Shown piece by piece: positions 6,004-14,057 of a DNA stretch of 14,733 nucleotides (the first letter of the stretch is position 1; every line of letters begins with the position of its first letter). Source of the DNA: DASPFV01 sp035620975 (GTDB lineage: Bacteria > Acidobacteriota > Vicinamibacteria > Vicinamibacterales > 2-12-FULL-66-21); assembly GCA_035620975.1 (NCBI GenBank), contig DASPFV010000229.1:1-14733 (forward strand), given 5' to 3'. The position numbers and the translations under genes were made by a program. A model generated the notes under the pieces. That model ran no database searches and was not told the origin of the DNA. It saw nothing but the letters and a program-made list of their open reading frames with translations.

Positions 6004-8847
6004 ATGACGACGCCGAGACCCCGACCGCCTTCGTTCTGGATGGCTCTGTCGCTCGCCGTGCTGCTGGCGGCCGGCATCGTTGCGCTGGTGCCCGCCGCCC
6101 GGGGCGCGGCCGGCTCGCAGTCCGCCACCGCGCCCGGAGCCGCGAAGCCGGACGACAACCGGTTCACGCCCGTCGTGCTCGTTCCGCCCGGAGAGCTCGA
6201 CGAGCCGATGACGTTCGACGTGGCAAGGGACGGCCGCGTGTTCATCATCGAGCGCAAGGGCCGGCTCAAGATGTACGACCCGGTCACGAAGACCGTGAAG
6301 CTGATCGCCACGATTCCGGTGAACACGAAGTACACCAACGCCGCGGGCGTGCAGCGGGAGGCCGAGGAGGGACTGGTCGGTTTCACCCTCGATCCGGGCT
6401 TCGAGAAGAACCACTGGGTGTACATGCTGTACGCCGACCCCGAGGTCACGAAGCACACGCTAGCCCGCTGGGAGCTGATCGGCGAGGAGCTGATTGCCGA
6501 GTCGAAAATCGTGCTGCTCGAGTATGGCGTGCAGCGCGAGCAGTGCTGCCACACGGGCGGCGGCATGACCTGGGATCGGCAGGGGAATCTCTACGTCACG
6601 GTAGGGAACAACACGGCCAACTCGCTCAGCGCACAGACCGACGAGCGCCCGGGCCGGACGCCGTGGGACGATCAGCGCGGCTCCGCGAACACCAACGATC
6701 TCCGCGGGAAAATCCTGCGGATCCACCCGGAGCCGGACGGGACGTACACCATCCCGGCCGGCAACCTCTTCCCGCCCGGCACGGCCCGCACGCGGCCGGA
6801 AATCTACACGATGGGCAACCGCAACCCCTGGCGGCCGTCCATCGACAGCCGCACGGGCTACCTGTACTGGGGAGAGGTGGGGCCCGACGCCAACGAAGAC
6901 ACGGAGATCGGCCCGCGCGGCTACGACGAGTTGAACCAGGCTCGCAGTCCAGGCAACTTCGGCTGGCCGTACTTCGTCGGCGAGAATCACGCGTTTCCCT
7001 ATTTCGACTTCTTCAAGGGGCAGCCGCTGCAGCCGAAGGACCCGGCCAGGCCGATCAACGACTCCGTGAACAGCACGGGGCTGCGCGAGCTGCCGCCGGC
7101 GCAGCCGGCCTTCATCTCGTATCCGTACGGGCCGTCCGAGAAGTTCCCGGAGGTGGGCAGCGGCGCCCGCTCCGCCAACGGCGGGCCGATCTATCACCGG
7201 GCCGACTTCAGAGACGCGAAGCGGCCATTCCCGGAGTATTACGAAGGGAAGTGGTTCGTCTCGGACTTCTCGCGCGGCTGGATCATGGTGATTACCCTCG
7301 ACGAGCAATCGAACTACGTGTCGATGGAGCGATTCCTGCCGTCCTACAAGCCGGTCGAGCCGATCGACGCGAAGTTCGGGCCGGACGGCGATTTCTACGT
7401 GCTGGACTACGGCAGCACCTGGTTTGCGAAGAGCCCCGACTCCCAGCTCGTGCGCATCGAGTACACCAGCGGAAACCGTGCGCCGAGCGTGCAGATCACG
7501 GCGGACCGGACCGGCGGCATCGCCCCGTTCAAAATCGCGTTCTCCTCGGCCGGGACACAGGACTTCGACGGCGATCCGCTCACGTACGAGTGGACCGTCG
7601 AGTCGGCGGAAGGCGGGGAGCCGCGGGTGTTCAAGGGGCCCAACCCGACGATCGGCTTCGACCGCAACGGCATCTACGTGGCCACGCTCACCGTGAAGGA
7701 CCCTGCGGGGGCGGAGGGCAGCGCGTCACTCGACGTCATCGCGGGCAATGAACCGCCGCGCGTCTCGATCGACGTGACGCCGCTCACCAACCGCACGTTC
7801 TTCACGCCGGGGACGACGCTCAGTTACTCGGTGCAGGTGTCCGATCGCGAGGATGGCTCGCTGGCGAAGGGAATTGGGCCCGAGCAGGTGGCGCTCAGCA
7901 TCGATTACGTTCCCGAGGGCTTCGACGTGGACGCGCTCAGGCAGGGACAGGCGCCCGTCGACGCGTCCACCCGCTTCGCCGTGGGCCGCGCGCTCATGGC
8001 CAGGAGCGACTGCGCCACGTGCCACAATCGCGAGGGCAAGTCGCGCGGACCCACGTTCGCCCAGCTCGCCGAGAAGTACCAGCCGGATGCCGAGACGCTG
8101 AGTCGCCTGGCGGCGAAAGTGCGCGACGGCAGCACGGGCGTGTGGGGCGGGGAGGTCATGCCCGCGCATCCGCTGATCACGGCCCACGAGGCGCGGGAGA
8201 TGGTGCATTACATGCTGGGCAGCCGCGACACCGCCAGGCTGCCTCTGAGCGGCACTTTCACGCCGGCGATTCCCGAAGGCGACACCGGCAGGGGAAGCGT
8301 CGTCATCAGGGCTGTGTACACCGACAGAGGGGCGAACAAGCTCCCGGCGCAGACGGCGGAGGCGATGCGCGTCCTGCGCAGTCCGACGCTCAGCGTGTCG
8401 TCCGCCGACATCCAGAGCGGGGTCGTGGCAGCCACCGGCCGCGGCAACGCCGGGACGATCGTTCCGCGCGCGAACTCCCACATCGGCTTCCGACAGATCG
8501 ATCTCACCGGCATGGGTCGGGCCGAGGTGATGGCGCAGGCGCCGCCGCGGGGCGGCCATGCCGGCGGCACGCTCGAAGTGCGCCTGGATTCGCCGACGGG
8601 GCCAGTCATCGGCCAGGGCAGCGTGGGTGGCGGCGGTCGCGCGAGCGGGCCGACGGCCAGCGAAGTGCAGGCGGCAGGTGGCCGCGCCGGCGGCCGCGGG
8701 CGGGGCCGCGGCACAGGCCCCGCACCGGTGGTCGTTCAACTCAAGCCGACGGCAGGACTCCACGACCTCTACATCGTGTTCAGGAATGCGCAGGTCACGG
8801 GTCAGCAGCCGCTGATGACCGTCTCGGGGATCACGCTCCTGCCGTGA
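6004..8847 (+). CDS. PQQ-type sugar dehydrogenase fused to PKD, cytochrome c and CBM6-like domains
   Basis: A 947-residue exported multidomain enzyme. After an N-terminal hydrophobic signal (about 12-35) comes a glucose/sorbosone dehydrogenase beta-propeller (PF07995 type, about 52-489). It includes QCCHTGGGM with the catalytic-type H183 and MGNRNPWRP (270-278). A PKD-like beta-sandwich follows (about 492-580). Next is a class I cytochrome c domain (about 656-741) with CATCH (C670, C673, H674) and likely axial Met M719 in GGEVMPAHP. The C-terminus is a CBM6-like module (about 792-947), interrupted by a Gly/Arg-rich loop (about 874-906). It probably oxidises a sugar in the periplasm and passes electrons from PQQ to its own haem. 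A GTG at 5956 in frame is rejected because it overlaps the operator; ATG 6004 begins the signal sequence. A membrane protein gene follows 37 bp downstream. Confidence 0.92.
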   Translation: MTTPRPRPPSFWMALSLAVLLAAGIVALVPAARGAAGSQSATAPGAAKPDDNRFTPVVLVPPGELDEPMTFDVARDGRVFIIERKGRLKMYDPVTKTVKLIATIPVNTKYTNAAGVQREAEEGLVGFTLDPGFEKNHWVYMLYADPEVTKHTLARWELIGEELIAESKIVLLEYGVQREQCCHTGGGMTWDRQGNLYVTVGNNTANSLSAQTDERPGRTPWDDQRGSANTNDLRGKILRIHPEPDGTYTIPAGNLFPPGTARTRPEIYTMGNRNPWRPSIDSRTGYLYWGEVGPDANEDTEIGPRGYDELNQARSPGNFGWPYFVGENHAFPYFDFFKGQPLQPKDPARPINDSVNSTGLRELPPAQPAFISYPYGPSEKFPEVGSGARSANGGPIYHRADFRDAKRPFPEYYEGKWFVSDFSRGWIMVITLDEQSNYVSMERFLPSYKPVEPIDAKFGPDGDFYVLDYGSTWFAKSPDSQLVRIEYTSGNRAPSVQITADRTGGIAPFKIAFSSAGTQDFDGDPLTYEWTVESAEGGEPRVFKGPNPTIGFDRNGIYVATLTVKDPAGAEGSASLDVIAGNEPPRVSIDVTPLTNRTFFTPGTTLSYSVQVSDREDGSLAKGIGPEQVALSIDYVPEGFDVDALRQGQAPVDASTRFAVGRALMARSDCATCHNREGKSRGPTFAQLAEKYQPDAETLSRLAAKVRDGSTGVWGGEVMPAHPLITAHEAREMVHYMLGSRDTARLPLSGTFTPAIPEGDTGRGSVVIRAVYTDRGANKLPAQTAEAMRVLRSPTLSVSSADIQSGVVAATGRGNAGTIVPRANSHIGFRQIDLTGMGRAEVMAQAPPRGGHAGGTLEVRLDSPTGPVIGQGSVGGGGRASGPTASEVQAAGGRAGGRGRGRGTGPAPVVVQLKPTAGLHDLYIVFRNAQVTGQQPLMTVSGITLLP

Positions 8848-8884
8848 GCTGGCAGGATGCTGACACGCATTCTGCAGGAACGGG

Positions 8885-10603
8885 ATGCTGAAGAACGCAT
8901 CCCGATGGGACACGGCCACCCAGCGCCTCCCCCGCGCGGCGCTGCTCATCGCGCTCGCCGCGGGCGCCGTGGCCCTGAGCGCGCGCGGGTTCTACGAGCC
9001 CGATCTCTGGTGGCATCTCGCTCAGGGGCGAGAGGATGCCGCCGGCCGGCTGGTACGCTCCAACGTCTTCAGCTTCCTCCACCCTGAGTACCGGCAGCAC
9101 TACACCGCCTGGCTGTTCGACACGGTGGCGTTCGGCGCCTGGTCGTTCGGCGGCGGAGCGGCAATCCAGTCGCTGCAGGGCCTCCTGGTCGCGCTCGCGC
9201 TGGGACTGAGCTACATGGCCTGTCGCGCCCACGGCCCGCCAGCGGCGGCCGCTTCCGTCCTGCTGCTCGGCTTTTTCGTGATCGAGCCGCGCGCGATCCC
9301 CCGTCCCCATCTCGTGTCGCTCGCCGGCATGGCCGCCTGTTCGCTCGCACTGGCGCGGGCGCGCATGCGCGGCTCCGCCCAGCCGCTCTGGTCGACGATT
9401 CCGCTGGTCGCATTGTGGAGCAACTTCCACGTGGAAGCCGTCTTCGGCGTCGTGCTGCTCGGCGTTGCCGCCCTTTCGGAGTGGCTCTGGCCCCGGTGGT
9501 GGGCGCGTGCCGAAGCCGGCCGCGCGATCCTCATCGTGCTCGGCTGCGTGGTGGCGACACTGGCAACCCCGTACGGCTGGGGACTCTGGCAGTACCTCCT
9601 CGAAAACACCACCGTGCCCGCGATGCTCGACATTGCCGAACTTCAGCCGCCCTATCTGCCAAACTACCGGGCGTTCTGGATCTACCTGTCGGCGGCCGGG
9701 CTGCTGCTCGTGCTGCCGCCCAGGCGGTTCCACCCTGGCGACGCGCTCCTGCTGCTCGTGTTCGGCGCGCTGGGCGCCCGCTACCTGCGCCTCACGCCGC
9801 TCGTTTTCCTGGCCTCCGCACCCGCCGTGACGGCCAGGCTCGCCGCGCTGCTGGAGCACGGTCTCGATCGCCGCGCCCTGCTGATCACGGCCGCCGTGGT
9901 CGCCGCAGCGTCCTCGCGAGTGCCTCTGCGTGTGCTCGCCACGGAGCTGCGCGCGGGCGACGCGGCCGTGCGGCCGGTTGGTTTCTTCTCGGAAGGCGCG
10001 GTGGCGTTCGCGCGGCGAGAGGGGCTGAAAGGGCCGGTCTTCAACAGCAACAACCTGGGCGGTTATCTCGCCTGGTCGCTGTACCCGGACGTCCGGATCT
10101 TCCAGGACAGCCGGCTCCAGGCCGCTCCGCCCGGCTTCTTTCGCGCCATCGTCCGTGCATCCGGGCACCAGGAGACGTGGGATGCGCTCACCTCCCCGGT
10201 GGACTGGGCGGTGCTGTCGCTTGCGCGTCCAGGCGAGCTGTCGGGCGTCGGCCGTTTCCCGCGACGCACGTGGGCCACCGTCTACTGGGACGAAGCCGCC
10301 CAGATCGTCATCAGGCGAGGGGGCGCGTACGACACGCGCATCCACCGGAACGAGTACGGCGTGGTACTGCCGGGCGTGGATCCGTTCGCCATTGCCGCGC
10401 GGCTGCGCGCGGCCGACGCGCCGCGCATCCTGGACGAAGCGCGACGCAATCTCCGGGAAAACCCGCGGGGGTACCTGGCGCCCGCAGTGCTCTGCCTCTC
10501 CGGAGATGCCGCCGCCTGTGGCGAGCTGGATCGGCTCGCGAACGACGCGCCTGCGGTCCGGGACGCCGTGGACCGCGTCCGACGCGTCGTGGGGAAGGGT
10601 TGA
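8885..10603 (+). CDS. Polytopic GT-C-like membrane protein
   Basis: A 572-residue integral membrane protein of unknown function. Roughly ten hydrophobic segments lie between residues 18 and 350, followed by a soluble C-terminal part of about 220 residues. Motifs recall a recurring bacterial family of GT-C-like proteins: EPDLWWHLAQGR (38-49) after the first helix, RPHLVS (140-145), WSNFHVEAVFG (178-188) and ATPYGW (227-232). NSNNLGGYLAWSLYP (387-401) followed by RIFQDSR (404-410) completes the pattern. An acidic motif in the first outer loop is what GT-C glycosyltransferases use for catalysis, so glycosyl transfer from a lipid-linked sugar is possible but unproven. The ATG at 8885 follows a GGAA four bases earlier. 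It lies 37 bp after the dehydrogenase and is probably co-transcribed with it. The next gene is convergent. Confidence 0.82.
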   Translation: MLKNASRWDTATQRLPRAALLIALAAGAVALSARGFYEPDLWWHLAQGREDAAGRLVRSNVFSFLHPEYRQHYTAWLFDTVAFGAWSFGGGAAIQSLQGLLVALALGLSYMACRAHGPPAAAASVLLLGFFVIEPRAIPRPHLVSLAGMAACSLALARARMRGSAQPLWSTIPLVALWSNFHVEAVFGVVLLGVAALSEWLWPRWWARAEAGRAILIVLGCVVATLATPYGWGLWQYLLENTTVPAMLDIAELQPPYLPNYRAFWIYLSAAGLLLVLPPRRFHPGDALLLLVFGALGARYLRLTPLVFLASAPAVTARLAALLEHGLDRRALLITAAVVAAASSRVPLRVLATELRAGDAAVRPVGFFSEGAVAFARREGLKGPVFNSNNLGGYLAWSLYPDVRIFQDSRLQAAPPGFFRAIVRASGHQETWDALTSPVDWAVLSLARPGELSGVGRFPRRTWATVYWDEAAQIVIRRGGAYDTRIHRNEYGVVLPGVDPFAIAARLRAADAPRILDEARRNLRENPRGYLAPAVLCLSGDAAACGELDRLANDAPAVRDAVDRVRRVVGKG

Positions 10604-10661
10604 ACTGCCGCGGCGCGGACAGCCCCGCTCGCGGCGCGCTGGCAGCGGCTGTGCACGACCT

Positions 10662-10700
10662 TGTCAGATTCGCCGGACGCTGGCGGAGCCGAGTCTGACA
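10662..10700. terminator. Hairpin between convergent genes, possible bidirectional terminator
   Basis: TGTCAGA (10662-10668) pairs perfectly with TCTGACA (10694-10700). Directly inside it, TTCGCC pairs with GGCGGA (one T-G wobble), leaving a bulge on the 3' side. It sits in the 107-bp gap between the stops at 10603 (plus) and 10711 (minus). No T-run follows on either strand, so intrinsic termination is uncertain. Confidence 0.35.
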
Positions 10701-10710
10701 CGCAGTGAGG

Positions 10711-11337
10711 CTACTGCGCCGCAGTCACCGTCACGGACAACGTCGTCCGACCGATCTCGCCGCGCGTGTTGTAGGCCCAGCACGTGACTGTCGTGCGGCC
10801 CACCTTGAACGTCGAGCCGGATCGGGGCGAGCAGAACGCCTGAATCGTTCCGTCGACCTTGTCGGTGGCTGTCGCCTTGAACGTGGCCGTCGCGCCGGCC
10901 TCCGACGAGGCGGCAACGGTGACGTCGCCCGAAGACGTGACCGCCGGGGGCTCGTCGTTCTCGGGCACCGCGGGGATCTTGCTGCTGCAGTCGCCCGCCG
11001 GGCAGTCGTTCACGTCGAAGCAGCCGAGGTACCCATCGCCGGCATAGCCATCCGGGCACGACCCGCAGGTGCGTGACCCTGGAAGATTCTGGCACCGGGC
11101 GAAGCGGCTGCACCCGCCGTTCTCCGTTGCACACTCGTTGACGTCGACGCAGCCGGTCTCGGGCGATCCGCTGAACCCGGGACTGCAGCGATCGCCGCTC
11201 ACCGGTGACGGAGCCGCGGGAGCGGACTGACCCTGAGCTTCGCCGGCGGCCGTCGTTCCGAACGCCGCGTTCAGCAGTAGGGCGAGGACCAGCCCGGCGA
11301 AGGTCTGACCGATCCAGGAGGGTAGTGCGGGGCGCAT
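10711..11337 (-). CDS. Small secreted EGF-like / HYR domain protein
   Basis: A 208-residue exported protein. A hydrophobic signal segment covers about 13-27 (FAGLVLALLLNAAFG). Then comes a cysteine-rich region whose clearest part is a calcium-binding EGF-like module: DVNEC (65-69) followed by C76, C82, C91, C94 and C106. The next DVNDC (108-112) starts like a second module but ends after C117. Residues about 128-206 match the HYR (hyalin repeat) immunoglobulin-like fold, with the C169/C186 pair and the typical TFKVGRTTVTC stretch. Both domain types mediate extracellular protein or carbohydrate contacts, and EGF modules are much commoner in animals. Start ATG 11337 has AGAGGAG four bases upstream. 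It stands alone on its strand, with a candidate promoter just upstream. Its role (adhesion or matrix) is inference. Confidence 0.85.
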   Translation of the reverse strand: MRPALPSWIGQTFAGLVLALLLNAAFGTTAAGEAQGQSAPAAPSPVSGDRCSPGFSGSPETGCVDVNECATENGGCSRFARCQNLPGSRTCGSCPDGYAGDGYLGCFDVNDCPAGDCSSKIPAVPENDEPPAVTSSGDVTVAASSEAGATATFKATATDKVDGTIQAFCSPRSGSTFKVGRTTVTCWAYNTRGEIGRTTLSVTVTAAQ

Positions 11338-11373
11338 GGAACTCCTCTTAAGAAAAGCAGTTACTGTAGATCG

Positions 11374-11403
11374 ATGTTACCGTCCGGCTCCCCCGAGCGT
11401 CAA
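11374..11403 (-). promoter_or_regulatory. Candidate sigma70-type promoter of the EGF/HYR gene
   Basis: Read on the minus strand, TTGACG (11403-11398, 5 of 6 to consensus) and TAACAT (11379-11374, 4 of 6) are separated by 18 bp. Transcription would start near 11367, giving a leader of about 30 nt that carries the AGAGGAG ribosome site (11348-11342) ahead of the ATG at 11337. It is one of the two best promoter matches in the window. Confidence 0.45.
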
Positions 11404-11461
11404 CGATCCGATTCAAAATGATGGGCTGGTGATGACCGCGCCCTGTTACTTCCTGTATGCT

Positions 11462-11560
11462 TCCGTGTCTTTTCCGTGTTCGTCCGTGTTCGTCCGTGGC
11501 GAACAGATCAAGTGGTGTCCGTGTTCGTCCGTGGCTGAGAGAATCCGTGTTCTTCTGTGG
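11462..11560 (+). repeat. Decamer repeat array (TCCGTGTTCG type)
   Basis: TCCGTG occurs at 11462, 11473, 11483, 11493, 11518, 11528 and 11544, with a variant TCTGTG at 11554. Most intervals are 10 or 11 bp, about one turn of the DNA helix. The array ends 15 bp before the GTG of the Gfo/Idh gene and must contain or border its promoter. The degenerate copy at 1191-1283 has the same orientation relative to its downstream gene. There are no unique equal-length spacers, so it is not a CRISPR array. Confidence 0.75.
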
Positions 11561-11574
11561 CGGAGGGGGGCGGC

Positions 11575-12738
11575 GTGAAACGGATCGGAATGGGACTCGT
11601 CGGGGCGGGATTCGTCGGCCCTCATCACATCGATGCGGTCCGGCGGCTGGGGTACGTGGACGTCGTGGCGGTGGCTGGCAGCAGCGAGGCATCGGCGCGA
11701 AAGAAGGCCGAGGCCATGGGCGTGCCGAAGGCCTACGGCAGCTACGAGGCGCTGCTGGACGACCCCGACGTGCACGTGGTGCACAACGCCACGCCCAACT
11801 ACCTGCATTTTCCTGTGAACGCGGCCGCAATCGCGCGCAAGAAGCACGTCGTGTCCGACAAGCCGCTGGCGGTGACGGCGGCGGAGGCGAAGTCGCTGGT
11901 CGACCAGGCCACGCGCGCGGGCATCGTGCACGCCGTGACGTTCAATTACCGGGGGAATCCGCTGGTTCAGCAGGCGAAGCACGCTATCGCGGAAGGGCGC
12001 ATCGGGGCCCCGAGATTCCTGCACGGCTACTACCTCCAGGACTGGCTGATCAAGGATACCGACTACTCCTGGCGCCTCGAGCCCGACAAGGGCGGCAGCT
12101 CGTCGGCCCTGGGCGACATCGGATCGCACTGGTGCGACCTGGCGCAGCACATCAGCGGGCTGCGGATTACGCACGTCCTCGGCGACATCACGACGGCCAT
12201 TCCGAAGCGCAAGAAGCCGCGCGGCTCCCGCGAGGCATTCCAGGCTGCCGGTGCCGGAGAGGACGTCGAGGTCGTCGACATCGCGGTCGAGGATCTGGCA
12301 TCTGTCCTGGTACGCTTCGATAACGGGGCGAAAGGGAGTTTCTCGGTCGGCCAGGTCTGTGCGGGTCACAAGAACGATCTCGTCCTCGAAATCTGCGGGG
12401 CGGCCGCATCGCTGCGCTGGCGCCAGGAGCACCAGAACGAGCTGTGGATCGGCCACCGGGACCGGCCGAACGAGATCCTGCAGAAGGATCCGTCGCTGCT
12501 CGATCCGCCGGCCGGCCGCTACGCGCACCTGCCCGGCGGTCACCAGGAGGCGTGGGCCGACGCGTTCTGCAACCTCATGAGAGACATTTACGGGTTCATC
12601 GCGGAAGGGCGCAAGCCGAGCGATCCCCATCCGCCCGCGTTCGCGACCTTCGAGGACGGCTACCGCGCCAATTGCGTGGTCGAATCCATCCTCGCGAGCG
12701 CCAGGGCCGGCGGAGTCTGGAAGCAGGTCGACTACTGA
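11575..12738 (+). CDS. Gfo/Idh/MocA family oxidoreductase
   Basis: A 387-residue NAD(P)-dependent dehydrogenase of the glucose-fructose oxidoreductase/inositol dehydrogenase family. The Rossmann loop GAGFVG lies at 10-15. The usual EKP motif appears as SDKP, with the catalytic-type lysine K96. The C-terminal substrate domain carries GDIGSHWCD (180-188), whose D181 and H185 are the family's active-site pair. There is no signal peptide, so it should be cytoplasmic and oxidise or reduce a ring hydroxyl of a sugar, sugar derivative or cyclitol. A GTG at 11557 is also in frame but falls in the repeat array. GTG 11575 is preferred: GGAGG lies about 8 bases upstream and MKRIGMGLVG is a typical family start. 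The isomerase gene follows after 67 bp, so the two are probably one operon. Substrate is not readable. Confidence 0.92.
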   Translation: MKRIGMGLVGAGFVGPHHIDAVRRLGYVDVVAVAGSSEASARKKAEAMGVPKAYGSYEALLDDPDVHVVHNATPNYLHFPVNAAAIARKKHVVSDKPLAVTAAEAKSLVDQATRAGIVHAVTFNYRGNPLVQQAKHAIAEGRIGAPRFLHGYYLQDWLIKDTDYSWRLEPDKGGSSSALGDIGSHWCDLAQHISGLRITHVLGDITTAIPKRKKPRGSREAFQAAGAGEDVEVVDIAVEDLASVLVRFDNGAKGSFSVGQVCAGHKNDLVLEICGAAASLRWRQEHQNELWIGHRDRPNEILQKDPSLLDPPAGRYAHLPGGHQEAWADAFCNLMRDIYGFIAEGRKPSDPHPPAFATFEDGYRANCVVESILASARAGGVWKQVDY

Positions 12739-12744
12739 AGACAT

Positions 12745-12774
12745 GCCCGCGGCGCGCGGCTTTCCGCAGCGGGC
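12745..12774 (+). other. Intercistronic hairpin in the Gfo/Idh-isomerase pair
   Basis: GCCCGC (12745-12750) pairs with GCGGGC (12769-12774), and inside it GCGG pairs with CCGC around a CTTT loop. It begins 6 bp after the oxidoreductase stop codon and ends 31 bp before the next ATG. With no T-run it is more likely an mRNA-stabilising or attenuating structure than a full terminator. Confidence 0.35.
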
Positions 12775-12805
12775 GCCGGAAGCCGGCAGCTGACCAGGAA
12801 CAACC

Positions 12806-14047
12806 ATGTCCATCACACCGTTCACGCCATTGTTCATGAAAGTGGGCGTCCTCACGGCGGCTCTCCAGGAGCTGACACCGCGTGAGGTGCGCGACCCCGA
12901 TCCGGATCGCGCTATCGAGGAGTGGGTGGCGTTCGCCAGAGAGCTGGGAGCCGATTACATCCAGCTGTCGGCGGCGCTGCACCCGACCGAGACGGACGTG
13001 CCGCCCGAGGCGATGCTCGATCCGGTAGCGAACACGCTCGACCTCCGGAAGCCGTTCGACAACGAGCGGGCGCGCCGCGTTCGCTCCGCGCTCGAGACGA
13101 ACCGCATCGGGCTGTCCGACGTCGGCTACTTCGACAATCTCCTGCACGACGATCCGGCGGTGCGCCGGAAGAAGCACGACTTCATGCTGCGGGTGTTCGA
13201 CGCCGCAGCGCTCCTCGGGGTGAACGCCGTCTGCGGGTTCGTCGGGCGCAACCAGCGGCACAGCATGGACCAGAACCTCCTCGACTTCGAGGAGCAGTTC
13301 ATTCCGCTCCTGAAGGCCGCCAAGGAGCGGGGGCTGACCTACAGGGTCGAGCAGTGCCCCATGCCCGGATGGACCACCGGCGACAACTGGCACAACAACA
13401 TCGCGTATTCGCCGGGGACGTGGATTGCCCTGCACCGCATCTGCGAGAAGCACGGCGTCGGCGATCAGTTCCGCATTCACTATGATCCGTCGCACGCCAT
13501 CCTGATGGGACAGGACACCCGATCGATCTTCCAGTACCTGAAAGACACGGGATACAACTTCCTGATCGGCGGGTTCCACGTGAAGGGCCAGGTCATCGAC
13601 CCGAAGGGAGTGGCCGCCTGGGGCTACGGAGGTCAGACTGTCGAGCGCGGCGACTGGCACGAGGGGAAGCCTTCGGACAGGCCGGCCGACCAGCTGAACG
13701 CCTGGAAGAAGCAGATCGTCCTCTGCGAGCACGAGCTCCCCGGGACGGCCCGGCACGATCCGCTGGCCTACCTCCAGAATCGCTCCGTGGACTGGCTCGA
13801 CCACCAGCTCGCGGCCAGGGAGCTCCTTCAGCTGGACGTCGCCAACACGCATCTCGTCGTCGAGCACGAGTACCCGAAGGCCCGGATCCAGGACCGGGAA
13901 CGCCTCAAGCCGATTCTGCAGGGTTCGATCGCCTTTGTCCGACGGATCGACGAGGCCGCGGCCTGCATGTACGCGCTCCAGCACGAAGTCCTTGCAGCTC
14001 AGGCAATTCCTGTCCAGGGTGTCGGCCGCCAGGCCTACTGGTCCTGA
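12806..14047 (+). CDS. Sugar phosphate isomerase/epimerase-type TIM-barrel enzyme
   Basis: A 413-residue protein of the xylose isomerase-like TIM-barrel superfamily (PF01261 type). Metal-ligand positions can be followed along the barrel: E182 in YRVEQCPM, D227 and H230 in HYDPSH, H258 in GGFHVKGQ, and E353 or E355 in VEHEYP. There is no signal peptide, so it is cytoplasmic. Members isomerise or epimerise keto sugars or inosoles, commonly paired with Gfo/Idh oxidoreductases as here. At 413 residues it is longer than the usual 250-300; extra segments lie around 260-350. The ATG at 12806 has AGGA six bases upstream; an internal Met at residue 11 lacks such a site. It is second in the pair with the oxidoreductase. 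The exact reaction is unknown. Confidence 0.88.
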   Translation: MSITPFTPLFMKVGVLTAALQELTPREVRDPDPDRAIEEWVAFARELGADYIQLSAALHPTETDVPPEAMLDPVANTLDLRKPFDNERARRVRSALETNRIGLSDVGYFDNLLHDDPAVRRKKHDFMLRVFDAAALLGVNAVCGFVGRNQRHSMDQNLLDFEEQFIPLLKAAKERGLTYRVEQCPMPGWTTGDNWHNNIAYSPGTWIALHRICEKHGVGDQFRIHYDPSHAILMGQDTRSIFQYLKDTGYNFLIGGFHVKGQVIDPKGVAAWGYGGQTVERGDWHEGKPSDRPADQLNAWKKQIVLCEHELPGTARHDPLAYLQNRSVDWLDHQLAARELLQLDVANTHLVVEHEYPKARIQDRERLKPILQGSIAFVRRIDEAAACMYALQHEVLAAQAIPVQGVGRQAYWS

Positions 14048-14057
14048 GCCGTGTCGT

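Noticed and set aside
8831..10345. Minus-strand open frame of 504 codons over the membrane protein
   Set aside because: Hydrophilic translation rich in Arg, Gly and Glu, antisense to a polytopic membrane protein with recognisable motifs.
11366..11380. Third LacI-type operator around the GATCGAT core
   Set aside because: When centred on the CG, the flanking bases do not fit TGNAANCGNTTNCA; the similarity is only the core.
11462..11560. CRISPR array
   Set aside because: The repeat unit is about 10 bp with almost no spacer; there are no 24-40 bp repeats with unique equal spacers and no cas genes.
11446..12855. Minus-strand open frame of 469 codons
   Set aside because: Antisense of the Gfo/Idh gene; its C-terminal end translates the decamer repeat array.
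12596..13984. Minus-strand open frame of 462 codons
   Set aside because: Antisense of the TIM-barrel gene, whose metal-ligand motifs are clear on the plus strand.
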